A stretch of DNA of 64,000 nt from Lepus europaeus (GCF_033115175.1 NC_084839.1:41277501-41341500), one strand, 5' to 3'; positions 10,261 to 22,966 are shown, numbered from the stretch's first letter. Numbers and translations: made by a program. Notes: generated from the letters alone by a model not told the origin.

Positions 10261-11942
10261 GCTGGGACACGCATGGCCTTGAGAAGAGCTGTGCTAGTGC
10301 AGTGGTGCAGTGGGAGGCAGGCCGTGACAACAGCATCTTCAGTTCTTTGGAATTGTTTGATCGTAGGCAAGTCAACGTGGCAGTACCTGGAGGGGGTCGG
10401 GGAGTTCAAGGGAGGAAGCCGGGTGGGGGTGGATGGGAATGACAGCACGGGCGCCGTGTGAGTCTCCCCAACCCCAGCCTGCGGAAGGGCCAAGAAACTG
10501 CCATGGCCCTCCAGGCACCCACCGTTGCCATCGATGCACCCAGCCGGCACCCTCAGCTGACAACAGCACACCTTGAGAGGAGACCCTCCCTCCCCCGCCT
10601 GCATACCACCTCGAGCTGCCATAGAGGACTGCAGCTCTAGGTGAGGATGAGGCATTTTTGGCGACCCAGAGACCTGGAAGGATCCACACATCCCAGCCAG
10701 CTTGGTCAGTTCCAGACGCTCAAGCCTCCTGGTCCGTGTTCCAGAATTTTCCCTGTACAGCTCTGTGCATCCTAATCTGATTCAAACTCCGCCCTCCCCA
10801 GCCCTTCCATTTCAGCACATTGGAAGCCAGTGCAGCTCCTATGTCTCCAGTAACCTGCCTGGCTACTGCTCTCCTATTTTTACATTAATGGAAGCCATCC
10901 CACCCTGAGGGTGAGCCTCACTGCCTTTAGAGGCTGGTTTACCTCCCCCTGCCCTGAAGCAGCAAGCCTGGAGCTGAGATGGAGCATTTGTCCACCTTGC
11001 TACTCCACCACCCTCTGTCTCTGAAACCCCAGCTGCGGTCCCTGTGTTGTTCCTGTATCACCCATTTCTCCTCCCTGCCACTGTCTTAGTTTCTCCTTCC
11101 TTGCACTTGTTGATGACTGTTTCCCTCATTTCCTCTTGCCTGTCACTCTTTTGGTAACCATAGGTGGCCTCCCCACCTTCCCCACATCTCTCAGCCTCCC
11201 ACTCCCATGGCCCTACGCTGGACCCTGCCATTACCAGGAACCGCCTGTGCTCTGGAGACTGGCTGTCAGGCCCTCCACCCTCTGACTCCCTGCATCTCCA
11301 GAAATGCCTTGTCATCCAGAACTCCAGTCTCTCGCTGGGCCCTCCACTCTGTCTACCACCCTTCCTGTGGACTCAGATGCCATGACCCACCATTATCACG
11401 AGTGGCTCCCACTGTCCCCTCTCCAGCCAGCATACTCACCCGGCGAGAGCCCAGCTCTGATGAACCCAACCACTCACCTTCTCTGCACTTGCACTGGAGC
11501 CAGTGGAAAGTGAGGGGATCCCACCCCTGAGCTCTCTGCCTTCACTGTCATTTCATGAGCACGGCACTGTCCAGTCATCCTAGGAAAACGTCCCCGTGCT
11601 CATCTCCCATTCTCTACAAGTTCTTTGCCTTAAACTTCCATCACCCCCAAGACTTTCTGCTCATGGCCTTGCTTCACATTTTCTGAACACAAAGCAAATA
11701 GAAGCAAGTGGTAGGCATGCCCTTGCTTTCCTACCTGCCCACATCTGTCCAGACACCACCTTCCTCCCTGTTGCAAGAGATAAAGTATCCTCACTCTTTT
11801 CAAAGCCCACTCCTTTACTTGGCCTAATTCCTTCTCTGGGATTTTGCTCCTACAGTCTTGACCCCTTCCCCTCTAGCCCTAGTATCATCAGTCCCTCTAC
11901 TTCACAGGGGTCATATATCCTGTATAATCTAAAGTGGGACCA

Positions 11943-12152
11943 GCAGTCTCTCAGTAAAGAGCCAAGCAGTACATATTGTGGGATTTCCGGTTCTTAGGTC
12001 TCCGTTGCTACCACTCACCTTTGCCGTTGTAGCAGGAAAGCAGCCATATGTATCAATGAATGTGTGTGGCTGTGTTCCAATAAAACTTCATTTACAAAAG
12101 CAGGTGGCATACGGGTTTGGCCCGTGAGCCATATTTGCCTACTGGGTTGAGT
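11943..12152. mobile_element. Ancient hAT-type DNA transposon fragment
   Basis: CAGTAAAGAGCCAAGCAGTA, GCCGTTGTAGCAGGAAAGC, GGCTGTGTTCCAATAAAAC and TTTGGCCCGTGAGCCATATT match the order of a common mammalian non-autonomous family. I am unsure of the family name. Confidence 0.55.
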
Positions 12153-12442
12153 AGTAGCCTGTTCAGTCAATAAAATGGCAGTGGGAGTTAAGGTAGGAGG
12201 CAGAGTCCCGAAGGTAGACAGGGGTCAGAAAAGAGAAAGCAAAACATGAAGCAGATGGGGTAGTCAGAGTGAAGAAGAGCCTTGATGGCAGAGCCACAGG
12301 ACAGAGAGGCAACTGAAGTGTGTGGGAGATGCTACTTGACCTGAATCAGACTCGGGCCCTAAGCTGCTTGCTGGAGGAAGCACTGTAGGGAGAAAAACGA
12401 ACAAAAGGAAAACTTCCTGGAAATGCTAGGAAGAAAGGACCT

Positions 12443-12767
12443 GGGGCTGGCGCTGTGGTATGGCGGGTTAAGCCCCCGCCTGCAGTGCCGGCATCCTATA
12501 TGGACACCTGTTTGAGTCCCGGCTGCTCCACTTCTGATCCAGCTCTCTGCTATGGCCTGTGAAAGCAGTAGAGGACGGCTCAAGTGCTTGGGCCCCTGCA
12601 CCCATGTAGGAGACCTGGGGAAGCTCCTGGTTCCTGGCTTTGGTCTGGCTCAGACTCTGGCTGTTGTGAACCAATAGATGGAAAACCTCTCTCTCTCTCT
12701 GTCTCTACCTCTCTCTCTGTAACTCTACCTTTTAAATAAATGAAATAAATCTGTAAAAAAAAATAAA
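12443..12767 (+). mobile_element. CSINE
   Basis: Full-length: GGGGCTGGCGCTGTGGTATG head, body, CT-rich patch and an AAATAAATGAAATAAATC tail with an A-run. Confidence 0.9.
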
Positions 12768-12848
12768 GAGACCAGATTTCATGTATTTCATAGGTACAAT
12801 TCTAAGAAGATAACCATACTTCCCCCTCTCCCTCCATCTTTTATAATA

Positions 12849-13135
12849 AGAGCCACCTCTTGTGATGCCAGTATCCCACATTGGAGTGCCAATTTCAGAC
12901 CTGGCTATTCTGCTTCTGATCCAGCTTCCTGCTTATGTACCTGGGAAGGTAGCAGGTGATAGCTGAAATACTTGGGCCCTTGTCACCCATGTGGGAGACC
13001 CAGATGATGTTGCAGGCTCCTGTTTTTCAGTCTGACCCAGTTCCAGACATTGAGACCACTTGGGGAGTGAAGTAGCTGATAGACAGTCTCTGTATCTACC
13101 TTTCAAATAAATAAATACATAAAAAAAAAAAAAAA
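12849..13135 (+). mobile_element. 5'-truncated CSINE
   Basis: Lacks the first part of the tRNA-like head. It begins near AGAGCCACCTCTTGTGATGC and ends CTTTCAAATAAATAAATAC plus A15. It lies 80 nt after the previous copy. Confidence 0.8.
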
Positions 13136-14804
13136 GCAGTGCACCTGCTGTACAACCATGGCAGAGACATGACCCTGGTTGTGAGGAACTCGCCATCTGC
13201 TGGCAAAGGGAGTGCCCAACATGGACTGTGCACTTGACACAGAGAGAGGTTGCAGGATGTGGGGATGGAGAAGGGATGCCTGAGGGAGCTTGGAAGACAA
13301 AGGTGCAGACCGAGGGGTCAGAGGAACAGATGTAGGAAGTGTCTACACAGAGACCAGCACCAGTGACAGCCAGGAGGTATGCAGAGGGCTCTGGAAGGGA
13401 TGTGACTGTTCCTCTCGACCACAGCACCTTCGCCCTGGAGAGACCGTTGGGGGAAGGGGTGACAGGAGATAGCCAGCCAGGCTGCACTTATGCTGCCCAT
13501 GGTTTCATAAGACAACATGCCCAGCTAGAACATCAGCAGAGCTCTTTCTAACCTGCGCTCTGAAATGGTTAACTAGAGAGAAGAATACACAGGAGAATGT
13601 CTAGGAAGGCAACCTCACATTCACTACTCCATGCAGACTGTAATTATGGACTAAAATGATGGCTGTTCTATTTGTCAGGTGGGAGAACTGCATGCCAGGC
13701 ACCCTTCCAGCTTCTTGGGCTCTGAAAAGGTTTCCCCCAGCTCCACTCCCCACCCTCACACAGCCACCCCTGCCCGCGTGCACTCACACACTCTCTCACT
13801 GTTACACGCACTCACACTCACACTACCTGTGGCCTTAGAGGATCCAGTAGTCACAGAGCTCATCGGGCAGGAGTCTCAGCACCAGCTCAGGTGGTGCTGT
13901 GATTATCAAGTTAGACACGATGGAGTTGCCATTGATTTTTGCAAGTATTCAAGCTTTTGGTTATTCTTTGTTTTTAGAAATTATGAAAAAAATTGAACAG
14001 TCAATAATGAAAATAAGACAGGGCTGTCTCCTATCTTTTGCCCTTTGTACCCTCAACAACTTACAGCCATGCACCATATAACGATCTCCTTCCAAAGTCA
14101 CTGCCTTCAGTATTTTAGTGGGTTCCAAAACTATGACACATTTTCCCCTCCTCAGCTATCCAGTATGATTGTCAACCCTGTCCATATTACATGGACAACT
14201 GGCAAATCTTCTCTTCTGTGGTGTCTCAGCCTGCTAAGAACAGCGAGTGCAGGGTCTGAGATGTTTTGGTCCCCATCCTATGCCAGGGAGTTAACCCAAG
14301 ACCCTCCCAGCCCTTTGCCCTGGCTGGGCAGGTTGTAGTAAGTGTGAACAATCTTGCTGCCCAGCCTTGCCTGCCTCCTGGGAATGCAACTGATTTCCCT
14401 TCTGTATCCTAACTAGGGGAGAAGAAAAAGAGAGATTTTAGCTAAGTTCTGGCATAACTAGAAGATTTCAAAAAGAACTCAAGTGGAAACGTAGTAAATG
14501 CAGTCTTTGAGCTTTTGTTGAGACTCAACAACACAGAAGGTTCAACTTATAGATTTTCAATTTCTATAAAACTGTTGAAACTCCATGTGACCAAAGTCTT
14601 GTGCCTGTTGGAAAGGCCCCAAAAGGCTGGGAGCCAGAGGGGACAATGATTCAACCCAAGCAACAGGAAAGCAATCCTGAGAGCAGAAAAGCCAAGGACA
14701 TTGTCAAGAGAACCACAAGAGATCCTGGGAGGTGCCCAAACTACGGAATCTAGAAGCAGGCATTCAAATTAGAGTTGAAAGGGCCAGAAGTAAGCCAAAA
14801 CACC
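13136..14804. other. Intergenic, no gene recognised
   Basis: Anonymous sequence with a (CA)/(CACTCA) patch at 13775-13825. A short frame at 13899-14081 is AT-rich and not convincingly coding. Confidence 0.5.
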
Positions 14805-15123
14805 TGGGGGCCAGCACAGTGGCACAGTAGGTTAATCCTCCACCTGTGGTGCCAGCATCCTATATGAGCACCGGTTCTAGTCCCAACTGCTCCTCTTCCA
14901 ATCCAGCTCTCTGCTATGGCCTGGGAAAGCAGTAGAAGATGGCCCCAGTACTTGGGTCCCTGTACCTGTGTGGGAGACCCGGAAGAAGCTCCTGGCTCCT
15001 GGCTTCAGATTGGCCCAGCTCCGGCTGTTATGGCCATTTGGAGAGTAAACCAGCAGATGGAAGACCTTTCTCCTCTCTATCTCTCCCTCTCACTGTCTGT
15101 AACTTTACCACTAAAAAAAAAAA
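14805..15123 (+). mobile_element. CSINE (last copy before the SINE-free interval)
   Basis: GGGGGCCAGCACAGTGGCAC head through CTGTAACTTTACCACT and an A11 tail. The usual TTTCAAATAAATAAA tail is missing. Confidence 0.87.
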
Positions 15124-16087
15124 TCCTTAGCATTTGGCCAAAGATGAACCTGGCTGGCACAGTGCTTGGTAGAACAGTTCTTTTCCTTGGCTTCAGGGCT
15201 CCCCTTTCCCAACTCCTTTGGCCTTCAAACATGAGTTTTGCAGAATCCCAGTTAAATGACTATGGTGTTTTCATTAGGACACATCACAGACGCATGCAAA
15301 TGGATGGGCTGTCAACAACATGCATTGATTTCTCACAGTTGTAGAGGCTGGGAAGCCCTGGATCGAGATGCTAGCAGGTTCACTTTCTGGTGGGGGCCTG
15401 TTTCCTGGATCACAGATGGTGCCTCATGTGGTGAAAGGGGGAGGCAGTTCTCTGGGGCCTCTTATGAGGCTCCACCCTCATGACCTGTCACTCCCAAAGG
15501 CCCCGCCTCCTGCCACCCTCACATGGGTGGACTCACTTCTATAGATGAATTTGGGGGCACACATTCACGCCACACTAGGTAGGCAAGAACTAATTACCAT
15601 TTAAGACACCTTCTAAGGAAAGATAGAAGCTGAGCCAACATGCCCTGCTTGAGGGTTAGTGAGTGGCTGCACACCACGCAGAGTGACAAGCAGCCTGGTG
15701 GTGGACAGGAGAGGAAAACAGCAGGCCTGCAGGGTGCCCCATGAAATGAGCCCTCTGGACGGATGGCCATGCATTCTGCACAGGAATGGCCAGGAGGACA
15801 AGAGAAGGGACTCTCCCAGCCAAGCATCTCAGATGCCTCTCAGCTACCCCATGCTGGCCGGTGCGTGTGGGCAGGATTCGTGCACCAGAATCGGGGTGTG
15901 TGGAGAGGAGAAGTCCTGACGACTCTTGAGTCTCAGAGCAAAGGGGACAGCTCTTTTGGAGAAGGCAGTGTGGACGAGCTCCCCTGCTTGGGGGGCGGAG
16001 GGCGCTGTCACCCCCTGACTTAGAATAACACAGAGTGCTCATACCTGGCATGTTCCGAGTAGCATAGGAAGGGGCAGAAACGGGATG

Positions 16088-16113
16088 AGAATAATAATAA
16101 TAGTAATAATAAA
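16088..16113. repeat. (AAT)n microsatellite
   Basis: AATAATAATAATAGTAATAATA, one unit imperfect. Confidence 0.85.
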
Positions 16114-18271
16114 GAATTAGCTGCTCTCAGATGTTCTCTCCTTGGTTTCTGCTTGCCCGGGTCTGACTGGTGTAGCTTGTAATTAGTCTCTGCTTGCAGA
16201 TGTGTGGTTCCAAAGACTTGTGGATTAAGGAGAAACTCTAGAATTTCTCAGGACCTGACAAGTTGTAACGTGAAAAGCTACACTTAGTCCATTAAAGATT
16301 TTTCACAGTGACATTTGAGTGCAGCCTGAGAAATATGCCACCTTGCCATTTATCATTTTCAGGGCACGGGTGTCGGCAAGGAGGTTGCTATGAAGAACAA
16401 AACAAAATGGATTGCATGTGTAGAGGTGAGCTGGCGAATACTGATAAATGTACTTCACTGAATGTCAGCAAATGTCACTTGAGAAGCCATTTGCAGCTAC
16501 CATAACAGCTCCCAAACCCAACAAAGAGTAGCAAAAACAGGCAAAATGAACTGGGCGTCTTGCTTCCGCATGAATAAGCAATCAGCCCTCTCAGAAGTTA
16601 CACCAGAAAGTTGTTAAACTTGATAGAAGAAGCTTTTCCAACCACACCGATGCATACTATAGATTGCCACACAGGGCCGGAGCCCTTCTGAGGGAGTCAG
16701 TGCTGTGGCTCAGAGCAGGACTTAATAAACCCTTCTGTCCAAGGTGGGTGCCTTCCTTTTGAATGGGGCGAGGCTGGCTGTTTCCAAGGAATGCTCCCCG
16801 GGGTCCTTCCTGCCCCCGCTGGCTCCTTTCACTGATTCTGGAGCCCCCTCTCCCCCTCCCCGCCCCGACCCCCTCCTCATCAGTGTCCCTTGAACATGTG
16901 ACCTGGGTACCCAGGCTGCCGGAGGTGGCCCTTGCATTCCTTATCAAAAGAAGACCGGAAATAACCATGTGGTTATCTGCTGGGCTTGTAGTCCCTCCCT
17001 CAAGAAAAGGACACTCAGTGCGTGTCCCTAGTTAGTCTGAACATCTAAGCAATAGACTCCGGCTCTTGGTGACCTGGCCAGAATCTTGCTGCGAATGATG
17101 TAGGCTTTCTGAAAGCTGGAGTCAAGTTTTCTTCTGGAATCAGCTTAGCTGGAGAAGTTTTGCTCTACCTTCGTAGCTTGCTGGATCCCCACACTTTGCC
17201 GTGGAGACGTACCTGGGGAAAAATGCCTCACTCTCAGTAAAACTCTCCCCGGAAATGTGAAACTGATTGCATTCGAATTCCAGCCCCTCTTCATTTCCTA
17301 CTCTCTGAGTGCTCCTCCTCCCCAGCGCATCCACAGGAGGTCATCCAATGCTTGTCTCCCTGCTTTGTGCCAAGAGACCTGCAGGGGAGCCTTGTGCACA
17401 CACGACCGGCACACCTACACCCGCATGCATTGAAGTCAGCTCCGCTCGCACTGGAGCTATGCTGGGGTACGGGGCTCCCTAGGGTGAGCGTCCATTCCTG
17501 GCTCTGCCTTGAGTGTGCTAACGGACAGGACTTGCCTCTTCCCACTGCCCTGCAATATGGTTAGCCTGTGTACATTGGGACCGAACATATTTTGCAACCA
17601 GGAAAAGATGGGCTCTTGGGAAACCTGGCAGCACAGCTCCTGGAGGAGGGGCTGGGGGTGGCTCCTCTCTGGCCAAACTCACTGCGGAGAACTTCATAAT
17701 CCTTGGTGTTTCCTCCCTTTGAATTAGGTGCTTCCCGAGGAAGGGCCTTCACTTGGGTCTCCGGGAACTCAAAAGACATCTGTTTATTATTGAAATTGAA
17801 TTGCCCTCAGCTTGTTGACTTTCATGCTTAATTTAGGAAGAAACAGTGGTTTGTTTAGGAAAAACAAAAGAAGCAGCAGCAGCAAGGCAGATTTCTGGAT
17901 CGGAGGTGGAGGTGAGGGCCAAGTGGAAGCGAGCCTCCAGGGAAAAGGGAGATGAGGGATGTCCTGCCTGCCTGGGACCCCTGCTTTCTGAAGAGCAAAT
18001 CCCTACTGTGTCTCAGTGTGGGTGGCAGGTCCCAGGCCGGAAAACCTGTGACCCATCAAAAGACACTGAAGAAAAGACGAGCGGAGAGCCTCATCTTGCC
18101 AGTGCCACTTGTTTTTCTGATTGTCACAACTGTTAAATGTGTGTCTCGAAGTTCCAATGATCAAGTGTTTGTCCCTGGCAGGGGCGGTGAGAGGAGCTGG
18201 GGGTCACTGATTAATTTCACCTGCATCCCTTCAGTGTTGGAGGGCAGGGTGCAAGGAAAGTACACCTTCCT

Positions 18272-18298
18272 CCTCTTCCTCTTCCTCTTCCTCCTCCG
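18272..18298. repeat. (CTTCCT)n-like pyrimidine run
   Basis: A short CTCTTCCTCTTCCT repeat just upstream of the RPL34 pseudogene. Confidence 0.7.
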
Positions 18299-18309
18299 GC
18301 CAGTGTTCA

Positions 18310-18697
18310 GGACGGTGAGGAAGCTCCAGCATTTGCCGTCTGCCACCGGCTTGCCTCCAGTGGACGGCACGCACGCTGCCCTGACCTCCGAGTCACAGGA
18401 TGGTCCGCCTTTACACCAAGAAGGTTGGGAAGACACCGAAATGTGCACGTGGCGCGTGCCCAGGCCAACTTCGAGGGGTTGGTGCTGCGAGACCTGAAGT
18501 TCTGCTGAGGTTGTCTAAACCGAAAAGCCTGTCGGGGGGCCAGGGGCAGTCCTGGGTGTGTGCTTTCCTTATCCCGGAGCAGGAAACCGTGAAAGTGTGC
18601 AAGGTACAAGCACAGAGTCAGAAAGCTAAATAAAAAAATGAAGCTTTCAAGTGATTAAAAACAAAACAAAACAAAAACAAACAAACAAAAAAAAACT
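18310..18697 (+). pseudogene. RPL34: RPL34 processed pseudogene
   Basis: A retrocopy of 60S ribosomal protein L34. From 18400 the frame reads [34 protein letters not shown] and, after an internal deletion of about 20 codons, [20 protein letters not shown] then KAK and TAA (18631-18633). The 5' third (about 18310-18400) is diverged, but traces of the N-terminal codons can be followed. The 3' UTR (AAATAAAAAAATGAAGC) and an A-rich, C-interrupted tail (18654-18697) are typical of an LINE-mobilised mRNA. It is the clearest retroposed sequence within the CSINE-free interval around SIX3. It has no intron and should be non-functional. Confidence 0.88.
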
Positions 18698-19389
18698 TCC
18701 TATTGGATTGTCTTGTAGGCAGGAGTAGCCCACGCTGTCCCCTTCCCTGGGATGACAGTGAGCTACACTGGTCTGGGTGAGCTACCTCATCGACCCACTA
18801 ATTAGTGGCAGAACCAGGTTTCCTGGTTTCTAATCCAGATGCTGTTTTCAGTGGACTCTGCTCTGCTGTGTGCACAAAAGCCTAACAAGTCCCCTTTAAC
18901 CACTGTGCATTCTGGGCTGTTTCAAACAAAGTGTTAAATTGGTACCATAAGAGGAAGATTTGTTAAAAATACAAAACTCCTTAGAATTGCAGTAATCCCC
19001 TCATTCTCAAAAGAATGTAAACAGGACATCAATACAGGGTGCGCTGGCCCACAGGAAGTCTCCGAGCCAGAAGCCTCACCTACTGCCTGCACCAGCCCTG
19101 GACCTCATCTGCAACCGAGGGCTGAGTTCCCTTGGCCTTGAGAGAAGAGCGGATACAAGATGCAAATGGGAGAGAAGCAGGCAAATTTCAGGTTAACACA
19201 GTAGGCAGGCCATGCTAAGGAGAAATGTTTAGAGGAATATCAGACTTCTAAATCATTTTGTCCATCCACTTACTCGTTTAAATGAACACTTTTATTTGCC
19301 TGCTTTATGTCAGACCTGACGCTGTATCTTAACTGGATTATCCACTTTGCTTGCAAATCATGTTCCTCACATCTAGAGCGTTTTCAGTC

Positions 19390-19590
19390 TATATGGCTCA
19401 GCTCAAATGCCACTTCTTCCAGAAAGCCTCCTGAGATTCCTCTCAAGCTTCCCTCCTGTTCTCCCAGCCAGGACACCCGTGGGACAGTATGATGAGCTGT
19501 GTACATCCTCTCCCCGACAAGTGTCAGCTCCATGGGAAAAGGATGTCTTTTACCTCTGCGTCACTGAGAGGGTCCCTCCTAATCAACTCT
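19390..19590 (+). mobile_element. L2 fragment
   Basis: GCTCAGCTCAAATGCCACTT, CCAGAAAGCCTCCTGAGATT and CAGCTCCATGGGAAAAGGAT follow the L2 3' region order. It is ancient and lies within the CSINE-free interval. Confidence 0.6.
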
Positions 19591-19943
19591 TTGAAAATGG
19601 GAATTAAAGCAACTGGGTTATTGCTCACCCACATTGAGATTTAAGCCATTCTGGTTTAAATATATGGGAAAGAAGCTTCTCTTCCTTGGCCACTGGTAGT
19701 GTCTGGGTTTGGTATTTAACGAAGGGAAAAGATGCAGGTTAGGGAGAGGCAAATGCGTGACTCGCTTGGATTCACTGGGCACTCCTGGTAGTGGAGGTAA
19801 AGTCAGACTGTAATCTGGGGTGAGAGGAGTGAGCAGATCCCCTCTGTCCTGGCAACCATCCCCTTCCATGATACACTTGGGTCTGGAAAGCCATTTCCCC
19901 TGCCTCTGTATGGAATCTGTGTTACAGACACGGGCCTTCAGGT

Positions 19944-19991
19944 CGCCCAGATGTGAAGGGGTAGACACGCCCAGATGTGAAGGGGTAGACA
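19944..19991. repeat. Two perfect 24-bp tandem units
   Basis: The 24-bp unit beginning CGCCCAGATGTGAAGG occurs twice head to tail (19944-19967, 19968-19991) without differences. Confidence 0.9.
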
Positions 19992-20551
19992 TGGAGAGCG
20001 CTCACTCCCCGTGTGGAGCCACCAGCATCGAGGCACCGGCTGCTGCTTTCTTAATGCTGTCCTGGAGAAGTTGGATGCAGGAATCTCTGTACCTTCCCTC
20101 TTATTTCACAGGGGGGAAAGGGTCTGCCTCACCAACACACACAGCTAATTTTACCATTGGAAACTAAGATTTTGTGGGAGATTTGCAAATGTTAATGACT
20201 TTGGGTGGAGATATTTTCTTTTTTCAAACCTGGGGTCCAGGAATTCCCTTCCTGCCTTTTGATATCTGTTATTTTCACCTGGGCCTTTCAAGGAAGTACC
20301 TTTCTTAGAAATTTCCAGCCTTTTAAAGGCAGAGAATCTACCCCCTCCCCCAGCAGGCAAAATACAACCGGACGTGGGGAAACATCAGGCAGGAGGAAAC
20401 CTGTGCTCTCGGCCAGTGGCTCGGCAGGGTTTATATGCTCCTGTAACTAATCTGCCTGCACAGAACTCACCTGATGGAATTGAAAAGAGCCTTTCCTTAT
20501 CCTTTGAAATGTTGCATTTCATTTACTGTAAATTTGTTTCCTTGCCCAACT

Positions 20552-20565
20552 GGGGGGGGGGGGGG
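20552..20565. repeat. Poly(G) run
   Basis: A run of about 14 consecutive G, a likely site of sequencing or slippage variation. Confidence 0.85.
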
Positions 20566-20924
20566 AGGAATCTGCCTGGATTTTAGGAAGAAAAAGATCT
20601 TTAAGGTTCCCGAAAGTGAGCAGAGTTGGAAAGTTTTTCTCCTCCCAAGTGGGCATTTGGACAAATACATTTATTGATTCATTTACTTCTAGCGGGAGAA
20701 CAGAATGGCCGCTTTGGCTCAAAGGAAAACGTTTTGGAAATGAAGCAAATCTCTGTGTGCCTGTTTTTAGAATGAACACGGGCGTTCGTTCGCTGCCGCA
20801 GTGGGATTTCCTGCTAGGGGAATCCGCATGGGGAGAAGTACCCCCATCTGGGGAGCATTTAGGGAAATCTGAACACCCACACAAAAGCTGTATTACCATC
20901 GCTATCCACACTCGGGCCCAGAGG

Positions 20925-20985
20925 AAAAACAATTAATAATTTGCATATGCTCATGACACAAATTAAAGACAAAAGGCCCCTCGCA
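20925..20985. promoter_or_regulatory. Candidate element with an exact octamer and homeodomain sites
   Basis: An exact ATTTGCAT octamer (20939-20946), read on as ATTTGCATATGC, is preceded by AATTAATA and followed by AAATTAAAG. This is a dense POU plus homeodomain cluster in about 50 nt. No repeat was recognised around it. Confidence 0.35.
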
Positions 20986-21884
20986 GGCTTCGGCTATCAC
21001 GCAGGGCTCAGCACGCGCCGCCCCAGCCCTGCACAGTTGAAGCTCCCTAACTAAAAAGAGGGTTTCCAGGTCCTCTGGTCCATTCCCCTCCTCGAAAGTG
21101 TGTTACCCCAGTCCGAAACATCTCTTGATCTCTCCAGGAGCTTCTAGGTGAAGAAGAATGTATAGTTCCAAGAGAAAAAGAGAGGGATACTTGTATATAC
21201 TGTGCCCTTTTTATTTTAATGGCCAAACATTGTAATGCTAGCTAAACAGAAATTCTTGTCTGTTAATAGGTTTCTTTAGTTTGTAATAAATAGGAATGTT
21301 AATGACTAAAATTTGGTATTTGGTATGCATTGGCTTTTGTGAGCTTTTCTTTACTGTCCTCATTGACATGCAATATTGCAAGCTTCCTTTGAAACATATT
21401 TATAAAATAACTACAGTATAATTAAACCAACAAAGCCATCTTTTAAGTAAGCTTAATAGCTCAGGTTTTTTTCACCTCAGTAAAAATTTATTTTAAAAAG
21501 AAAAATAGTCATGCCTCAATCCCACTGTATATTTTATTGTGTGCATCTAATATTTCCTTTGCATCTACAATCTGTGCATATCTAATTCTTTTTGACAACT
21601 ATGATTATTAATAAAGTGCTTGTGAAAGATATGCTTCATAGCTTCTTCAACAAGAATAATGTTTTTTGTTAATGGAAATTGTAACATATCTTGACAGATA
21701 CAATGTATAAGATGTGCCTTTTTCTTAATTGTTAATATTGCTGTGCTGAATACATAAGGAACAGATCAACAGATATGGCAGGTAATAATCAGAGTGGATG
21801 CTATTTTACACAATGTAACTAAAAATATTTTAATGATATAAAAGCAATAGATAAATAAAAGCAATTATGTTTAATTTTGCTTTC
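20986..21884. other. AT-rich unique sequence before the CpG island
   Basis: 900 nt, increasingly AT-rich from 21170 (many TTTATT, TAATG words), with no repeat consensus recognised and no open frame. It ends abruptly at the CpG island. Confidence 0.45.
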
Positions 21885-22285
21885 GGCGTGCCGGCAGTTG
21901 TGGCTGCTGTGGCGGGTGTGTCTGCGGCAGGAGGAAGCTCCAGCACAGAGATCCGCACAGGCAGAGGCGGCTCTGCAAGCCGCGCTCCGCCTGCGGTCCG
22001 CGGCCTCCGCATCCCAGCCGCACGTCCGTTCGGGATTCACGGTGGCTCCAGCTCCGCCGAGTTGCCCACAGTTTTAGGGACAGTCCGCCTCTCCCCAGGC
22101 CCCGCGGTCTAAGACCCCGCGATTTCCCCAAAGGAAGAACTCAAAAGGCACCGTGCGCTGGACCCGAGCTGCTGGAGCGGACGCCCCCCGCCTCGCGGGC
22201 CCCCGGCCGCCATGCGCTGCCCCCGCGCCTTGGCGCCGAGGGGCTGCCTTGCCCCCAGCGCGCCCCCCGCGCGGAGAACACACGC

Positions 22286-22440
22286 GGTTGACATCACGGT
22301 TAGAATCTTTATTTAAAACTGTTTCCAAGGTGACAAATTACCGTGCCTCGTATGCAACAGGTTCCTCCAAAGCGGTATCATTGCAGATTAACTGTCATGT
22401 GTGGGATTAGAATAAAAGCATAAGGGATTGGGTAAAAAGG
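22286..22440. promoter_or_regulatory. AT-rich core inside the 21.9-23.6 kb CpG island (first)
   Basis: About 150 nt of ordinary to AT-rich composition sits within otherwise extremely CpG-rich DNA. Words include TTTATTTAAAA, GACAAATTA, CAGATTAACTGTCA and GGGATTAGAATAAAAG. GGATTA is the K50/OTX type bound by SIX3- and OTX-class homeodomains. This is a candidate enhancer, from composition and motifs only. Confidence 0.35.
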
Positions 22441-22966
22441 GGCGACGCTCGAGAACTAACGCCCGAGCGGGTCTCGACCGCGAGGCGGCCAGGGGCGCGG
22501 CCGCCAAGACACGGAGCGGGCCCGGAAGCGGCCAAGGGGCGCCGGTGCCAGAAGAGCCCCCGCGGGCCTGGGGCTTCGGGGCGCAGCTTCCCGGGCGCCT
22601 GGGACATGGGACGCTGCCTCGGGGCTGGGGAAGGCGAGGGGCTGCGAAGCAGCTCAGGCCGAGAGTGCAGGCAGCCCCGCGGCCGAGCTGGGGGCTGCGG
22701 GCCGCGCGGAGCTCCGGACACGCTTCAGCCGAGGGGTGAAACTCCCGGAGGAGGCCCGCGCGGGAGTGGCTGACATCCCAGCCAAGGCCTAGACCTGGCG
22801 GCGTCCTGGGAGCCCCCACACTGCCTCCCGGCCCCTGCCGGGCCGGGACCTCTGGCGGCGGGGTGGGCAGCAGCATAGGCCGCCCTCGCCCTCCCGAGCC
22901 CAGGACTGGGGCCCTCGCTGCCGGTAGACGCCATTCGCCCCACTGGACCACCGGCCCCCGCCTGGC

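Larger units (their letters stand above)
8836..11942. other. Intergenic, no gene recognised
   Basis: Holds the L2-type pieces listed separately. 10400-11940 is a pyrimidine-rich stretch with many CCTCC/CTCT words and broken open frames. It may be an old repeat, but I could not name it. Confidence 0.5.
15124..18309. other. Start of the SINE-free interval; no gene recognised
   Basis: Unique-looking sequence of ordinary composition. 16130-16640 and 17770-17860 contain several TAAT/GGATTA words and no repeats, so they may hold regulatory elements. I cannot assign any with confidence. Confidence 0.45.
18698..20924. other. Intergenic, no gene recognised
   Basis: Contains the L2 piece, the 24-bp tandem and the poly(G) run. 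Otherwise unique sequence with no coding signature. Confidence 0.5.

Noticed and set aside
13899..14081. Short frame with a reverse-transcriptase-like word (IRQGC)
   Set aside because: Only a few residues resemble LINE ORF2 and the flanks do not, so I do not call a LINE here.
17952..18497. 181-codon open frame overlapping the RPL34 retrocopy
   Set aside because: It is in a different frame from the RPL34 remnants and explained by chance.
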